Of a stretch of DNA of 64,000 nt, positions 16,664-25,307 are shown in pieces. The position numbers were made by a program, and so were the translations under genes. Numbering within the stretch: position 1 is the stretch's first letter; every line of letters starts with the position of its first letter. Source of the DNA: Kaistia dalseonensis (lineage in GTDB: Bacteria > Pseudomonadota > Alphaproteobacteria > Rhizobiales > Kaistiaceae); the NCBI RefSeq assembly GCF_030814715.1, contig NZ_JAUSVO010000004.1, positions 372,001 to 436,000 on the forward strand. Reading direction: 5' to 3'. The notes under the pieces are model-generated. The model was not told the origin of the DNA, did no database searches, and saw nothing but the letters and a program-made list of their open reading frames with translations.

Positions 16664-18133
16664 ATGATCAAGCCGAACGCCACCGTCATCGAGGTGGGCG
16701 CCATCCTTGCGGCGCCCGGACGCCTGCCGGCGGCTGGTCCGGCGCTGATCCGCATCAAGGCAGGACGGATCGCCGCCATCGAGCCGCTGGCGGGCCCCGG
16801 CACCGGCACGATCGCGATCGCCGCGCCGGTGAATGCGCACGATCATGGCCGCGGGCTTCGCACGCTGGCGTTCGGGGCCGTCGATGATGGGCTCGAAGCC
16901 TGGATCCCGACGCTCGGCCGCGAGCCCAGGCTCTCCGCCTATCATCGCGCCGTCGTGGCCTTCGCCCGGATGGCCGAGGGCGGCATTGCCGCGACCAATC
17001 ACAGCCATGGTCCGCAGGATGAAGGCAAGATCCTCGAAGAGGCGGCGGCCGTCTCGAAAGCCGCCCGCGATGTCGGCATCCATGTCGCCTTTGCCACGCC
17101 GTTCACGGATCGCAATCCGCTGGTCTATGGCGACCAGCAGACTTTCCTCGCTGCCGCCGACGCACCGCTGCGCGGCCGGCTCCAGGCGCGGCTCGATCAG
17201 CCGAAGAGCGTGCAGGACTATCTCCGTTCGGTCGAGGCGATGGCGGCGCTGGAGCATGAGAGCTTCCGCATTCAATATTGCCCGGTCGGTGCGCAATGGG
17301 TGTCGGATGCGTCGCTCGCCGCCATCGCCGAAGCCTCGGCTGGCAATGGTCGCCGCATCCATATGCATCTGCTCGAAACACGCTATCAGCGTGAATGGGC
17401 GGATCATGAGTATCCGGACGGGATCGTGCGCCGGCTCGACGAGATCGGGCTGCTGTCGCCGCGCCTGTCCGTGGCGCATGGCGTCTATCTCCGCGAAGAG
17501 GAATGCGCGCTCATGGCCGAGCGCGGCGTCATCGTCTCGGTGAACACCTCGTCCAATTTCCGCCTGCGGTCCGGCATCGCGCCGGTCGCCGATTTCGTGA
17601 AGACCGGGCTCGGCTTCGGCATCGGCCTCGACGCGCAGCCGCTCGATGATGACGACGACATATTGCGCGAGATGCGCCTCGTCTGGCTCAATCATCGCGG
17701 CTTCGGCCTCGATGACGTGCTGACGGCCGAGCGGCTGTTCCATGCGGCCACGATCGACGGAAGGCGGGCGGTGATCGGAGAGGATGGCGGCGGACACATC
17801 GAGGTCGGCGCGCCGGCTGACCTGATGCTGCTCGACTATGCCGCCATGACGCCGGACGTGCTGTCGGCCACGCAGGATCCGACCATCGTGTTGCTGACGC
17901 GGGCCACGCGCAAGCATATCAGGCGGCTGATCGTCGCCGGGCGTACGATCGTCGAGGACGGGCGCTGCGTGACGGTCGACAGGCCAGCGCTGGAGGCGGA
18001 ACTGATCGCCGAGGCCAAGGCAGCCGGGGCCGCCTCACCACCCGACGATGCGGTGACTGCCAATATGAAGCGCGCCGTCCGCCGTTATTATGGCTGTGGC
18101 TGCCATTTCGGCGGACAGCTAGTGGAGGCCTAA
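16664..18133 (+). CDS. Amidohydrolase-superfamily deaminase-like protein
   Basis: A 489-residue metal-dependent hydrolase related to the cytosine deaminase/chlorohydrolase group. The metal-binding motif NAHDHGRG (about 56-63) departs slightly from the usual HxH. Other conserved parts are TNHSHGPQDEG, MHLLET, VAHGVYL and GLDAQPLDDDDD. The C-terminal tail (RRYYGCGCHFGG) contains two cysteines and a histidine, is not part of the family core, and may bind a metal. It faces the coupled minus-strand operon: the two stop codons overlap in the bases CTAA at 18130-18133. A role in heterocycle or amine breakdown is plausible, but the substrate is unknown. Confidence 0.8.
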   Translation: MIKPNATVIEVGAILAAPGRLPAAGPALIRIKAGRIAAIEPLAGPGTGTIAIAAPVNAHDHGRGLRTLAFGAVDDGLEAWIPTLGREPRLSAYHRAVVAFARMAEGGIAATNHSHGPQDEGKILEEAAAVSKAARDVGIHVAFATPFTDRNPLVYGDQQTFLAAADAPLRGRLQARLDQPKSVQDYLRSVEAMAALEHESFRIQYCPVGAQWVSDASLAAIAEASAGNGRRIHMHLLETRYQREWADHEYPDGIVRRLDEIGLLSPRLSVAHGVYLREEECALMAERGVIVSVNTSSNFRLRSGIAPVADFVKTGLGFGIGLDAQPLDDDDDILREMRLVWLNHRGFGLDDVLTAERLFHAATIDGRRAVIGEDGGGHIEVGAPADLMLLDYAAMTPDVLSATQDPTIVLLTRATRKHIRRLIVAGRTIVEDGRCVTVDRPALEAELIAEAKAAGAASPPDDAVTANMKRAVRRYYGCGCHFGGQLVEA

Positions 18134-19068
18134 CTCAGTCCCTCGGGGCCGGCGCCGCAGACGAGCGCGCAGACCTTTTCGCCGGGCGTGACGGAGACGA
18201 GTCCGTCGCGGAGCGCCGACACGGCGGCGGCGCCCGAGAGATCGGCGGCGAGGCCGAGTTCAAACCAGAGCCAGCGCGCCGCCTCGATCATCGCCTGGTC
18301 TTCGACGAGGACGACATCGTCGACCACGGCGCGCACGCGCTCGAACACGCGCTCGTCGGTGCGGGCGCAGGACATGGTCGCGACCGCGGATGTGATCTTG
18401 GGGATGGTCACGACATGGCCGGCATCGAGGCTCGCCTTCAATGTCGGGCAACCAACCGGCTCGATGCCGATGATGCGCGCTTGCGGACGAAGGGCGCGGA
18501 TCGCCGTCCCCATGCCGCCGATGAGGCCGCCGCCGCCAATCGCGATCAGGAACGTATCGACGTCGGGCAGTTCGTCCAGGATCTCGAGCGCAAGCGTGCC
18601 CTGGCCGGCCATGACGAGCGGGTCGGCGAAGGGGTGGAAGTAGACTGCCCCGATCTCGCGTGCATAGGCCCGCGCCGCCTTGTCGGCGTCATCGAAGACG
18701 TTGCCGATGATCTCGACGGTCGCGCCCCATTGCTTGAGCTTGGCGACCTTGGAGGGGGAGACGTTGGTGGGCACGAAGACAGTGGCCGCAACGCCGGCGA
18801 GCTTGCCGGTGCGGGCGACCGCAACGCCGTGATTGCCGCCTGATGCGGTGACGATGCCGTTGGCGAGGTCGCGCTCTGGCGTCGCGAGCAGGCGATTGGT
18901 CGCGCCGCGCGCCTTGAACGAACCCGTCACCTGCAGGCATTCGAGCTTCAGGTAGAGTTCGGCCGTGGTGATCGGCGTCGAGAGATTGTCGGCCTTGATC
19001 AGCGGTGTGCGTCGAATGCGGCCGTCGAGGCGGGCCTGTGCGGCCTCTATGTCGGATAGCGTGATCAT
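18130..19068 (-). CDS. PLP-dependent threonine/serine dehydratase-like protein
   Basis: A 312-residue fold-type II PLP enzyme. The Schiff-base lysine is K52 in GSFKARGATNR. The phosphate-binding GGGGLIGG is near residue 160 and SGGNHG near 77. There is no C-terminal ACT regulatory domain, so it resembles catabolic threonine/hydroxyaspartate dehydratases and racemases, not biosynthetic IlvA. Its ATG shares one base with the TGA of the SDR upstream (TGATG), showing translational coupling. It is the last gene of the pcp-dioxygenase-SDR operon, where it could release ammonia from an amino-acid intermediate (inference). Confidence 0.85.
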   Translation of the reverse strand: MITLSDIEAAQARLDGRIRRTPLIKADNLSTPITTAELYLKLECLQVTGSFKARGATNRLLATPERDLANGIVTASGGNHGVAVARTGKLAGVAATVFVPTNVSPSKVAKLKQWGATVEIIGNVFDDADKAARAYAREIGAVYFHPFADPLVMAGQGTLALEILDELPDVDTFLIAIGGGGLIGGMGTAIRALRPQARIIGIEPVGCPTLKASLDAGHVVTIPKITSAVATMSCARTDERVFERVRAVVDDVVLVEDQAMIEAARWLWFELGLAADLSGAAAVSALRDGLVSVTPGEKVCALVCGAGPEGLS

Positions 19069-19862
19069 CAAAGCGCCGCCCAGCCGCCATCGACCGGCAG
19101 GTCGACACCCGTGATCTGGCGCGCGGCGTCGCTCGCCAGGAACAGGCAAGCATTGGCGACATCGGCATCGGTCGAGATGCGCTTCAGCGCGTAATCCTCG
19201 GCATGGCGCAATGCGGCCTCTTCCTCGGTGATGCCGAGCCTCTCGGCCATGTTGCGGCAGACCTTCTCGCGGAAGCGCGGTCCATCCACCATGCCGGGCG
19301 CGACGCAATTGACGTTGATGTTGGATGCGCCGAGTTCGAGCGCGAAGCTCTTGGTCAGGCCGCGCAGGCCCCATTTCGACGAGGAATAGGCCACGCGGCC
19401 GGCGCGTCCGCGCATGCCGAACGTGCCGCCGACATTGACGATCTTGCCATAGGCCTGCGCGATCATTACGGGCGCCGTGGCGCGGATCATGTTGAAACAG
19501 CCCGTCATGTTGACGTCGATGATGTCGCGGAATTCCTCGGTCGTGGTCTCGGCGCCGCTCTTTCCGATCGGGCCCGTGCCCCCGGCGACATTGAGCAGGA
19601 TGTCGACGCGGCCGTCATAATGGGCGAGCGTCTGGCGTATGGCCTCCTCGCAATCCTGCCCGTTCGTCACGTCGCAGGCAAAGACCAGGGCCTGGCCGCC
19701 CTTGGCTATGATCGCGTCGTGCACCGGGGCGATGGCGGCGAGATCACGGCCGAGCAGGGCGACGCGGCAGCCCTCGGCGGCAAACGCCATGCTGATCGCC
19801 GCGCCCATGCCTTTGGCTGGCCCCGTGATCACGGCGACCTTGCCCTTCAGCGACAAATCCAT
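19068..19862 (-). CDS. SDR-family oxidoreductase
   Basis: A 264-residue classical SDR. The cofactor motif is TGPAKGMGA (residues 13-21), unusual in having PAKG in place of ASSG or GARG. NVAGG occupies the NNAG position, and the catalytic AYSSSK supplies the Tyr and Lys. The C-terminus ends VDGGWAAL, typical of the family. The SDR at 26.2-27.0 kb shares the same GPAKGMG motif, so the two are likely paralogues acting on related substrates in this catabolic block. It lies 100 bases after the dioxygenase gene and is coupled to the downstream PLP enzyme. Confidence 0.88.
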   Translation of the reverse strand: MDLSLKGKVAVITGPAKGMGAAISMAFAAEGCRVALLGRDLAAIAPVHDAIIAKGGQALVFACDVTNGQDCEEAIRQTLAHYDGRVDILLNVAGGTGPIGKSGAETTTEEFRDIIDVNMTGCFNMIRATAPVMIAQAYGKIVNVGGTFGMRGRAGRVAYSSSKWGLRGLTKSFALELGASNINVNCVAPGMVDGPRFREKVCRNMAERLGITEEEAALRHAEDYALKRISTDADVANACLFLASDAARQITGVDLPVDGGWAAL

Positions 19863-19962
19863 CCTGGCTCCTTACGCGCAAAGACCAAATCGCCGCCATT
19901 CCAGCTGTGCGCGGAGATGGCGGCTGATCGGATATCCCAAAGTCGAGTGCGGGAAAACCGCC

Positions 19963-20988
19963 TCAATAGGGGCCCTTCTCGCCGTTCTTCATCAGATAGG
20001 CCATCCCCATCTTGTAGAAGTCGGCCATATACGAGCCGTTCTCGAACGCCTCGAATTGTGGCGTCTCGCCCGGCTTCATGATCTCGGGGATTGGCGCGAT
20101 CGTGACGTCGTAATCGGGATTGGCGAAGAACGGGATGGAATAGCGCGGCCGGAGCGCGCGGTTGACCACGCGGTGGGGCGTCGAGACGAAGCGGCCATTG
20201 GTCCACTTCATCATGACATTGCCGATATTGATGACATAGGCGCCCTTGACCGGCGGTGCGCCGATCCAGACACCGTCCTTGCGCTCGACCTCGAGGCCGC
20301 CCGTATCGTCCTGCATCAGCAGCGTGAAGGCGCCCGTATCGCGATGCTCGCCGGCGCCGATTTCCAGATCCTCCTCGCGCAGCGAGACCGGCGGGCGGTA
20401 ATGGAGCAGCGAGAGCTGCACCACCGGCTTCTGGTAGAAGGGCTCGAAATAGTCCTCTGGCAGGCCGAGCGCCATGGCGAAGGCGGCGCGCAAATGGCCC
20501 GACAGTGTCATCACGGCATCGAAATAGGCTTCGACGGTCGGCTTGAACGCGGCCTGGCCCTCGGGCCAGCGGTTCGGCAGATGCAGCGGCTTGCCGGCGA
20601 GGACATCGGGATCGTCGGGCGGAAGGTCGAGCATGAAGCGATAGGTTTCGATCGCGCCGCCGACCGTTCCGCCCTCGGCCTCCAGCTTGGACGGCACATA
20701 GCCGCGCCAATGCTCCAGCGTCGCGGCGGATTTCATCCGCTCCGGGAAGGGCTGGGCGTAATAGCCCGCCGAGACGGCGAAGGTCCTGTCGATCAAATCC
20801 TGCGGCACGCCGTGATTGGCGAGATAGAAGAAGCCAACCTCCTCGCAGGCCTGGCCGATCGCGGCGGCAACCGCCGCACGCTCCTCGGGGCCGCCGGTCA
20901 GGAAGGGCTCGAAATCGATGATCGGGATGTCGGACACATCGACGGTCTGGGCCTTCTCATAGGCCCTGGGCAGATTGGCGACCTTCAT
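19963..20988 (-). CDS. Isopenicillin N synthase-like Fe(II)/2-oxoglutarate dioxygenase
   Basis: A 341-residue non-haem iron oxygenase. The N-terminal DIOX_N domain includes IPIIDFEPFL and ACEEVGFFYLANHG. The iron ligands are H215 and D217 (EHRDTG) and H272 (TPHRVV), with the 2-oxoglutarate-binding RYS at 282-284. The family includes plant and fungal hydroxylases such as thymine-7-hydroxylase; bacterial members in catabolic clusters are mostly uncharacterised. The start ATG 20988 shares a base with the TGA of the pyroglutamyl peptidase gene (TGATG), so the two are translated in tandem. It probably hydroxylates the substrate of this cluster (inference). Confidence 0.87.
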   Translation of the reverse strand: MKVANLPRAYEKAQTVDVSDIPIIDFEPFLTGGPEERAAVAAAIGQACEEVGFFYLANHGVPQDLIDRTFAVSAGYYAQPFPERMKSAATLEHWRGYVPSKLEAEGGTVGGAIETYRFMLDLPPDDPDVLAGKPLHLPNRWPEGQAAFKPTVEAYFDAVMTLSGHLRAAFAMALGLPEDYFEPFYQKPVVQLSLLHYRPPVSLREEDLEIGAGEHRDTGAFTLLMQDDTGGLEVERKDGVWIGAPPVKGAYVINIGNVMMKWTNGRFVSTPHRVVNRALRPRYSIPFFANPDYDVTIAPIPEIMKPGETPQFEAFENGSYMADFYKMGMAYLMKNGEKGPY

Positions 20989-21710
20989 CAGGGATGTTCC
21001 TCCGGAACGAGAGGTGGTGAAGCGGCGAGAGGTGGGCGAGCGAGCGCCTGGCGTGCCATGGCGCCGAGTGCGGCCTTGACCGCGCGCACCTGCGTCTCCA
21101 GCGCCATGGATGGCAGATCGAGCGGCGAGCCGGGCGCCGTCTCGGGTGCCCCGCCACGTTGACGCATCATCCACACGATCTGTTCGGGCAGATAGGGCAG
21201 GTGCAGGAAGCCGCAGGGGCTGGTCATGCCGCGCCCTTCGAGCGCGCCGAGATAGGTGTAGAGCGTCACGTTGCAGAGATGCGTGCCGGCATGGAACGAA
21301 GTCCGGGCCGGAATGCCCTCCTCGACGATCGCGGCGGCCACCGCTTCGGCGTCCCATGTGGCGAAACGCGCCGGCGGGCCGTCGGCATCGATCGGCACGC
21401 CGCCGAGCGGGCGCACGCCCTCATTGTCGGGAATGGCGAAATGGCAGGCATTGACGCCGATCTTCTCGATGCGGACGACCGGCGCGCCGAGCGCAAGGCC
21501 GAGCGCCAGCACGAAGACGGGGCGGACTTCGTCGATCAGGGCCGGCAGCAGGGTCGGCAGACGGTCGCGGCTGACGGGGGTCGCACGGGTCCGGATCGTG
21601 ACGCCCTCGATCACCAGACCATCGATGAAGGGCAGGACCAGTTCGGCTGGATTGGTGGGCAGGCCGGCAAAGGGCTCCGAGCCGGTGACGAGCCCGATTG
21701 GGCCGCTCAT
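20988..21710 (-). CDS. pcp: Pyroglutamyl-peptidase I family protein (peptidase family C15)
   Basis: About 240 residues of peptidase family C15, which removes N-terminal pyroglutamate. The family order is kept: VTGSEPFAGLPTNPAE near the N-terminus, then the catalytic triad E82 (VVRIEK), C146 (AGTHLCN) and H170 (GFLHLPYLPEQ). All three residues are present at spacing close to the Bacillus enzymes. ATG 21710 is chosen because GGAG lies upstream; ATG 21725 is a second possibility. It is the first gene of the operon and is preceded by a cluster of operator-like sites. In this context the true substrate could be a free cyclic amide and not a peptide. Confidence 0.82.
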   Translation of the reverse strand: MSGPIGLVTGSEPFAGLPTNPAELVLPFIDGLVIEGVTIRTRATPVSRDRLPTLLPALIDEVRPVFVLALGLALGAPVVRIEKIGVNACHFAIPDNEGVRPLGGVPIDADGPPARFATWDAEAVAAAIVEEGIPARTSFHAGTHLCNVTLYTYLGALEGRGMTSPCGFLHLPYLPEQIVWMMRQRGGAPETAPGSPLDLPSMALETQVRAVKAALGAMARQALARPPLAASPPLVPEEHP

Positions 21711-21845
21711 CGCCTCATTCTCCATCCCGGCGATCGCCGATACGGCTCCATCATCGCGCCTCCTCGTGCCTCTCCGACGGAACGGGCAGGCCCGTGCCGG
21801 CGGATGCTTGGAAGATTACAGCGATTGCCGCGGCATGGCTGCGCA

Positions 21846-21915
21846 AATTCAAGCCATGCTGCGTAAATTGTCAACAATCAATCATATTGTCGCCAATCCA
21901 GATTTTATCGACAAT
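21846..21915 (-). promoter_or_regulatory. Promoter with three tandem ATTGTCGACAAT-like operators for the pcp operon
   Basis: Three 12-bp near-palindromes lie in a row: ATTGTCAACAAT (21867-21878), ATTGTCGCCAAT (21886-21897) and TTTATCGACAAT (21904-21915), with centres 18-19 bases apart. On the minus strand the first contains a perfect -35 TTGACA (21874-21869), with a weak TGAATT 17 bases further on (21851-21846). Binding at the first site would block the promoter. The adjacent FCD-type GntR is the obvious candidate regulator. Confidence 0.62.
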
Positions 21916-21962
21916 ATGGCAGGCTGCGAGATGGCTGCAAGCTGGCCCGGCTGCCTGCCGCG

Positions 21963-22655
21963 TCAGGCCATGCGTTCCAGTCGTTCCAGCACGGCGGTGG
22001 CCGTCAGCTCGATATGCGCGGCGAGCACTTTGCCGGCGCGGACTGCATCGCGCCCGATCGCCGCATCGAGCAGTTCCTCATGCTGTTGGGCAAGTCGAAC
22101 CTGGACAACAGGGTCGCGGCCGGCGAGGCGGCGGTAGCGATCGAACTGGTCGTGCAGGACGGCGCAGAAATGCAATGTCCAGGGCGAGCCGCAGGCGGCG
22201 ATCAGTGCATTGTGGAAGGCGCGGTGTCGCGTCTCCCATTCTTCCGGCACGGTGTCGCCCTCCGGCTCGGCTTCGACGCGGCCCAGCCGCCGCAGCCTGT
22301 GATGGGCGAGGACGACGCCTTCCTCCCAGCTTTCATCGCCATGGGCGACCGAGGATTCGATCGCCTTGCTTTCGAGATCCACGCGCAGCGCTGCAATATC
22401 AGAGAAGTCCTTGAGCGAGATCGGTGGCACGCGGAAGCCGCGATTGACCTCCTGCAGCACCAATCGGTCGGCCGCAAGCCGCGACAGCGCCTCGCGGAGC
22501 GGGCTCGTGCCGATGCCATAGCGCGCCTGCAACTCGATGAAGCGGAGGCGTGATCCTGCCTGCAGCGCGCCGGAAATGATGTCCGCCCGCAACAGCCGGA
22601 AAGCGTCGGCGGATACGGCCTCCTCCGTCACCGGTGCTGATGCAGCGTCTGCCAT
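21963..22655 (-). CDS. GntR-family regulator (FCD domain) of the cyclic-amide catabolic cluster
   Basis: A 230-residue regulator with an N-terminal winged helix-turn-helix (ADAFRLLRADIISGALQAGS ... GTSPLREALSRL) and an FCD domain with FHNAL and HEEL segments. ATG 22655 is preceded by AAGGGA at 8 bases and is preferred over two upstream ATGs. It is divergent from the cyclic-amidohydrolase operon, and a TTGTCGACAA palindrome lies between them. The same motif recurs before the pcp operon, so it probably controls both. The inducer is unknown. Confidence 0.85.
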   Translation of the reverse strand: MADAASAPVTEEAVSADAFRLLRADIISGALQAGSRLRFIELQARYGIGTSPLREALSRLAADRLVLQEVNRGFRVPPISLKDFSDIAALRVDLESKAIESSVAHGDESWEEGVVLAHHRLRRLGRVEAEPEGDTVPEEWETRHRAFHNALIAACGSPWTLHFCAVLHDQFDRYRRLAGRDPVVQVRLAQQHEELLDAAIGRDAVRAGKVLAAHIELTATAVLERLERMA

Positions 22656-22737
22656 GGTTCCAGTCCCTTCCATTGCACCACCACGCATGATGATGTGATT
22701 CTGTGGAAAATCCGTGTTATCCAGATTCTTTGTCGAG

Positions 22738-22747
22738 TTGTCGACAA
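22738..22747. promoter_or_regulatory. TTGTCGACAA operator between gntR and the cyclic-amidohydrolase operon
   Basis: A perfect 10-bp palindrome in the divergent region, 48 bases before the amidohydrolase start. It is flanked by further TTGTCGA (22730-22736) and GTCGAC (22749-22754) elements. It matches the core of the three sites at 21867-21915. Confidence 0.55.
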
Positions 22748-22795
22748 TGTCGACGCATAACAGAAGCCAGCCTTCAGAACGATCGAGACGCCTTC

Positions 22796-24256
22796 ATGCC
22801 CATAATGCCCGGTCACGACGCAACGCAACCTGAGCCTGTAGATATCGTGCTGGCGGATGGCCGTATCGTCAATGAGAACGGTACGATCGCGGCGTCGATT
22901 GCGATTTCCGGCGGGAAGATCGTGGCGATCGGCGAGGATCGGCTGATGCCGCCGGCGCGCGAGCGGATCTCGGTCGCCGGCAAGCACATCCTGCCCGGCG
23001 CGATCGACGTCCATGTCCATTTCCGCGATCCCGGCATGCCGCATAAGGAAGATTGGGCAACCGGCAGCGCCGCGGCGGCGGTCGGCGGCGTCACCACCGT
23101 CTTCGACATGCCCAACACACTGCCGCCGACCGATACGCTGGAGAGCTTCCAGCTGAAGCTCGCCGCGGCCAAGTCGAAGTCGATCGTCGATTTCGGGCTC
23201 TATGGCCTTCTCGGCGAGCATAATCTCGGGCAATTGCCGGAACTGGCCGAGGCCGGGGCGATGGGCTTCAAGCTCTTCCTCGGCAACACGACCGGCGACT
23301 TGCCCTGCCCGAGCGATGGCGCGGTGCTGGAGGGGTTCGAGATCCTGGCGGAACTCGGCCTGCGCTGCTCGATCCATGCGGAGAACTCGCCGATCCTGTT
23401 CTGGCGCCAGAACAAGTTGAAGGCCGCCGGGCGGGACGACGTGCTCGCCCATCTCGCGGCACGCACCGACGTCGTCGCCGTCGAGGCGTTGAACCGGGCT
23501 TGCACCCTCGCCGAATGGACCGGCGCGCGCATCCATATCGTGCATGAGAGCAGCGCGCGCAGCATCCCCTTCATCCGCTTCTGGAAGGAGCGCGGCGTCG
23601 ACCTGACCGTCGAGACCTTGCCGCAATATCTCTATCTTTCGGCCGAAGAGATGCTGGAGCCGGGTGGCGAGGTGTTGCGCATGAACCCGCCCATCCGCGA
23701 GAAGGCGCAACAGGAGCCGCTGTGGCAGGCGCTTGTCGACGGGACGATCGACATGATTTCGACCGATCACGCGCCGCACGCCATCGACGAGAAATATGGC
23801 CCGCGCGTCTGGGACCTCGCCTGCGGCTTTCCCGGCGTCGAGACCTCGATGGCGCTGATGCTGACGGCGGTCGCCAAGGGGCGGATGTCGCTCGAGCGCT
23901 ATGTCGCGATTGCGAGCAGCGCGCCGGCACGGGCCTTCGGTCTCTATGGCCGGAAGGGCGTGATCCGCCCGGGAGCCGATGCCGATCTCGCCATCGTCGA
24001 TCTCGACAAGAGAGCGACGCTCTCGGCGGCGGCGCTGCATTCGCGCGGCAAGGTCTCGGCCTATGAGGGCATGGCGGTCAAAGGCGTGCCGGTGATGACC
24101 TTCGTGCGCGGCAGGCTGGTGGCGCAGGACGGCGAGGTTGTCGCCGCGCCCGGCTGGGGCGAACTGGTCCGCCCGCAGATGGCGGCACCAGCCCCGCGCA
24201 ATCTCAACACCACCATGAAGGCCATCCTGAAGCCCGGCCAGCAGCCATGGGGCTGA
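22796..24256 (+). CDS. Cyclic amidohydrolase (dihydroorotase/allantoinase/hydantoinase family)
   Basis: A 486-residue binuclear metallohydrolase that opens a cyclic amide ring. Ligands are visible: H73 and H75 in DVHVHFRDPG, the carboxylated lysine K159 in GFKLFLGN, H194 in HAEN, H250 in HESSARS and D324 in STDHAPH. The pattern is closest to the allantoinase (AllB)/dihydroorotase branch. There is no pyr operon context, so it is unlikely to serve pyrimidine synthesis. ATG 22796 fits the family N-terminus. It starts an operon with an oxidoreductase (10-base overlap) and an amidohydrolase-2 gene. Confidence 0.87.
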   Translation: MPIMPGHDATQPEPVDIVLADGRIVNENGTIAASIAISGGKIVAIGEDRLMPPARERISVAGKHILPGAIDVHVHFRDPGMPHKEDWATGSAAAAVGGVTTVFDMPNTLPPTDTLESFQLKLAAAKSKSIVDFGLYGLLGEHNLGQLPELAEAGAMGFKLFLGNTTGDLPCPSDGAVLEGFEILAELGLRCSIHAENSPILFWRQNKLKAAGRDDVLAHLAARTDVVAVEALNRACTLAEWTGARIHIVHESSARSIPFIRFWKERGVDLTVETLPQYLYLSAEEMLEPGGEVLRMNPPIREKAQQEPLWQALVDGTIDMISTDHAPHAIDEKYGPRVWDLACGFPGVETSMALMLTAVAKGRMSLERYVAIASSAPARAFGLYGRKGVIRPGADADLAIVDLDKRATLSAAALHSRGKVSAYEGMAVKGVPVMTFVRGRLVAQDGEVVAAPGWGELVRPQMAAPAPRNLNTTMKAILKPGQQPWG

Positions 24257-25302
24257 GCCCTCGATCCCTCCGCGTCGGGCTGATCGGTGCCGGCGCAATC
24301 GGCTCCTGGCATGCGCGGATCGTGAGCGAGCGGCCCGATGCCGATCTCGTCGCGATCTGCGACCTGGATGCCGTTCGCGCGGAGGCGCTCGCGGCGCGCT
24401 TTGGCGGCGACGCCTATACTGACGCGGCGGCGCTCTTTGCCAGTGCCGCGCTCGACGCCGTGATCCTGGCGAGCCCGGAAAGCGTCCATGTCGAGCAGGC
24501 GCTGCTTGCGGCCGCGGCCGGCGTGCCGATGCTGATCGAGAAGCCCGTGGCAGCCGATCTCGCCGGGATTGCGGCCATTCGCGCAGCGGCGCAGGCGGCC
24601 GGTGTCGCCGTCATGGCCGGCCATGTCGAGCGCTTCGAGATCGGCTCGGCGCAATTGAAGACGGCGGTGGACGAGGGCGTTTGCGGACGCCTGGTCTCGA
24701 TCGCCGCGCGGCGCCAGTTCGTCGCGCTCGAGATGCCGCGCTTCAAAGGGATTTCGACCACCTTGCGCATCCTCGGTGTGCATGATTTCGATCTCATCAC
24801 CTGGATTCATCCCGTTCAGATTGCGGAAGTCTATGCAGCGGCCGGGCGCGGGCGTATCTTCGAGGAAACGGGCCTCGATGATCATGTCATGACGACGATC
24901 CGATTTGCCGATGGAGCGGTTGCGCTGGTTGAGAGCGCCTGGACGCTGCCGGCGCCCTATGGTGCCTTCCAGACGCCTGACGGATGGTCGCCGGCGGGCA
25001 ATAACCGGCTCGACGTCTTCGGCGCGACGGGCATGGTTTCGAACGATATGAGCCTGCGCGGACAGCAATTGATCGCCTTCGACGAACAGTCCGGCTTTCG
25101 CGCCGCCGGCATTCGTCATCAGCCACTGCTTCATGGTCGCGTCGTCGGCGCCCTGGCCGAGGAGGTCTCCGCCTTCCTGCGCATGGTTGCGGAGAAGAGC
25201 GCGCCCATTGTGGGTCTCGACGATGCCGAGCGGGCCGTGGCGCTGACGTCCGCCGCCGAGGCGTCGCTGGCGAGTGGCCTGCCGGTTCGGCCGACGGGCT
25301 GA
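24247..25302 (+). CDS. Gfo/Idh/MocA-family oxidoreductase
   Basis: A 351-residue NAD(P)-dependent dehydrogenase. The Rossmann motif is GLIGAGAIGSWHA near residue 11, followed by the EKP motif (IEKPVA, about residue 98) and a C-terminal alpha/beta substrate domain. Family members act on cyclitols, sugars or, less often, imino/amino acid derivatives. Its start lies inside the last ten bases of the cyclic amidohydrolase gene, indicating coupled translation. The product of ring opening or a derived aldehyde or imine is a plausible substrate, but this is inference. Confidence 0.87.
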   Translation: MGLSPRSLRVGLIGAGAIGSWHARIVSERPDADLVAICDLDAVRAEALAARFGGDAYTDAAALFASAALDAVILASPESVHVEQALLAAAAGVPMLIEKPVAADLAGIAAIRAAAQAAGVAVMAGHVERFEIGSAQLKTAVDEGVCGRLVSIAARRQFVALEMPRFKGISTTLRILGVHDFDLITWIHPVQIAEVYAAAGRGRIFEETGLDDHVMTTIRFADGAVALVESAWTLPAPYGAFQTPDGWSPAGNNRLDVFGATGMVSNDMSLRGQQLIAFDEQSGFRAAGIRHQPLLHGRVVGALAEEVSAFLRMVAEKSAPIVGLDDAERAVALTSAAEASLASGLPVRPTG

Positions 25303-25307
25303 ACGCC

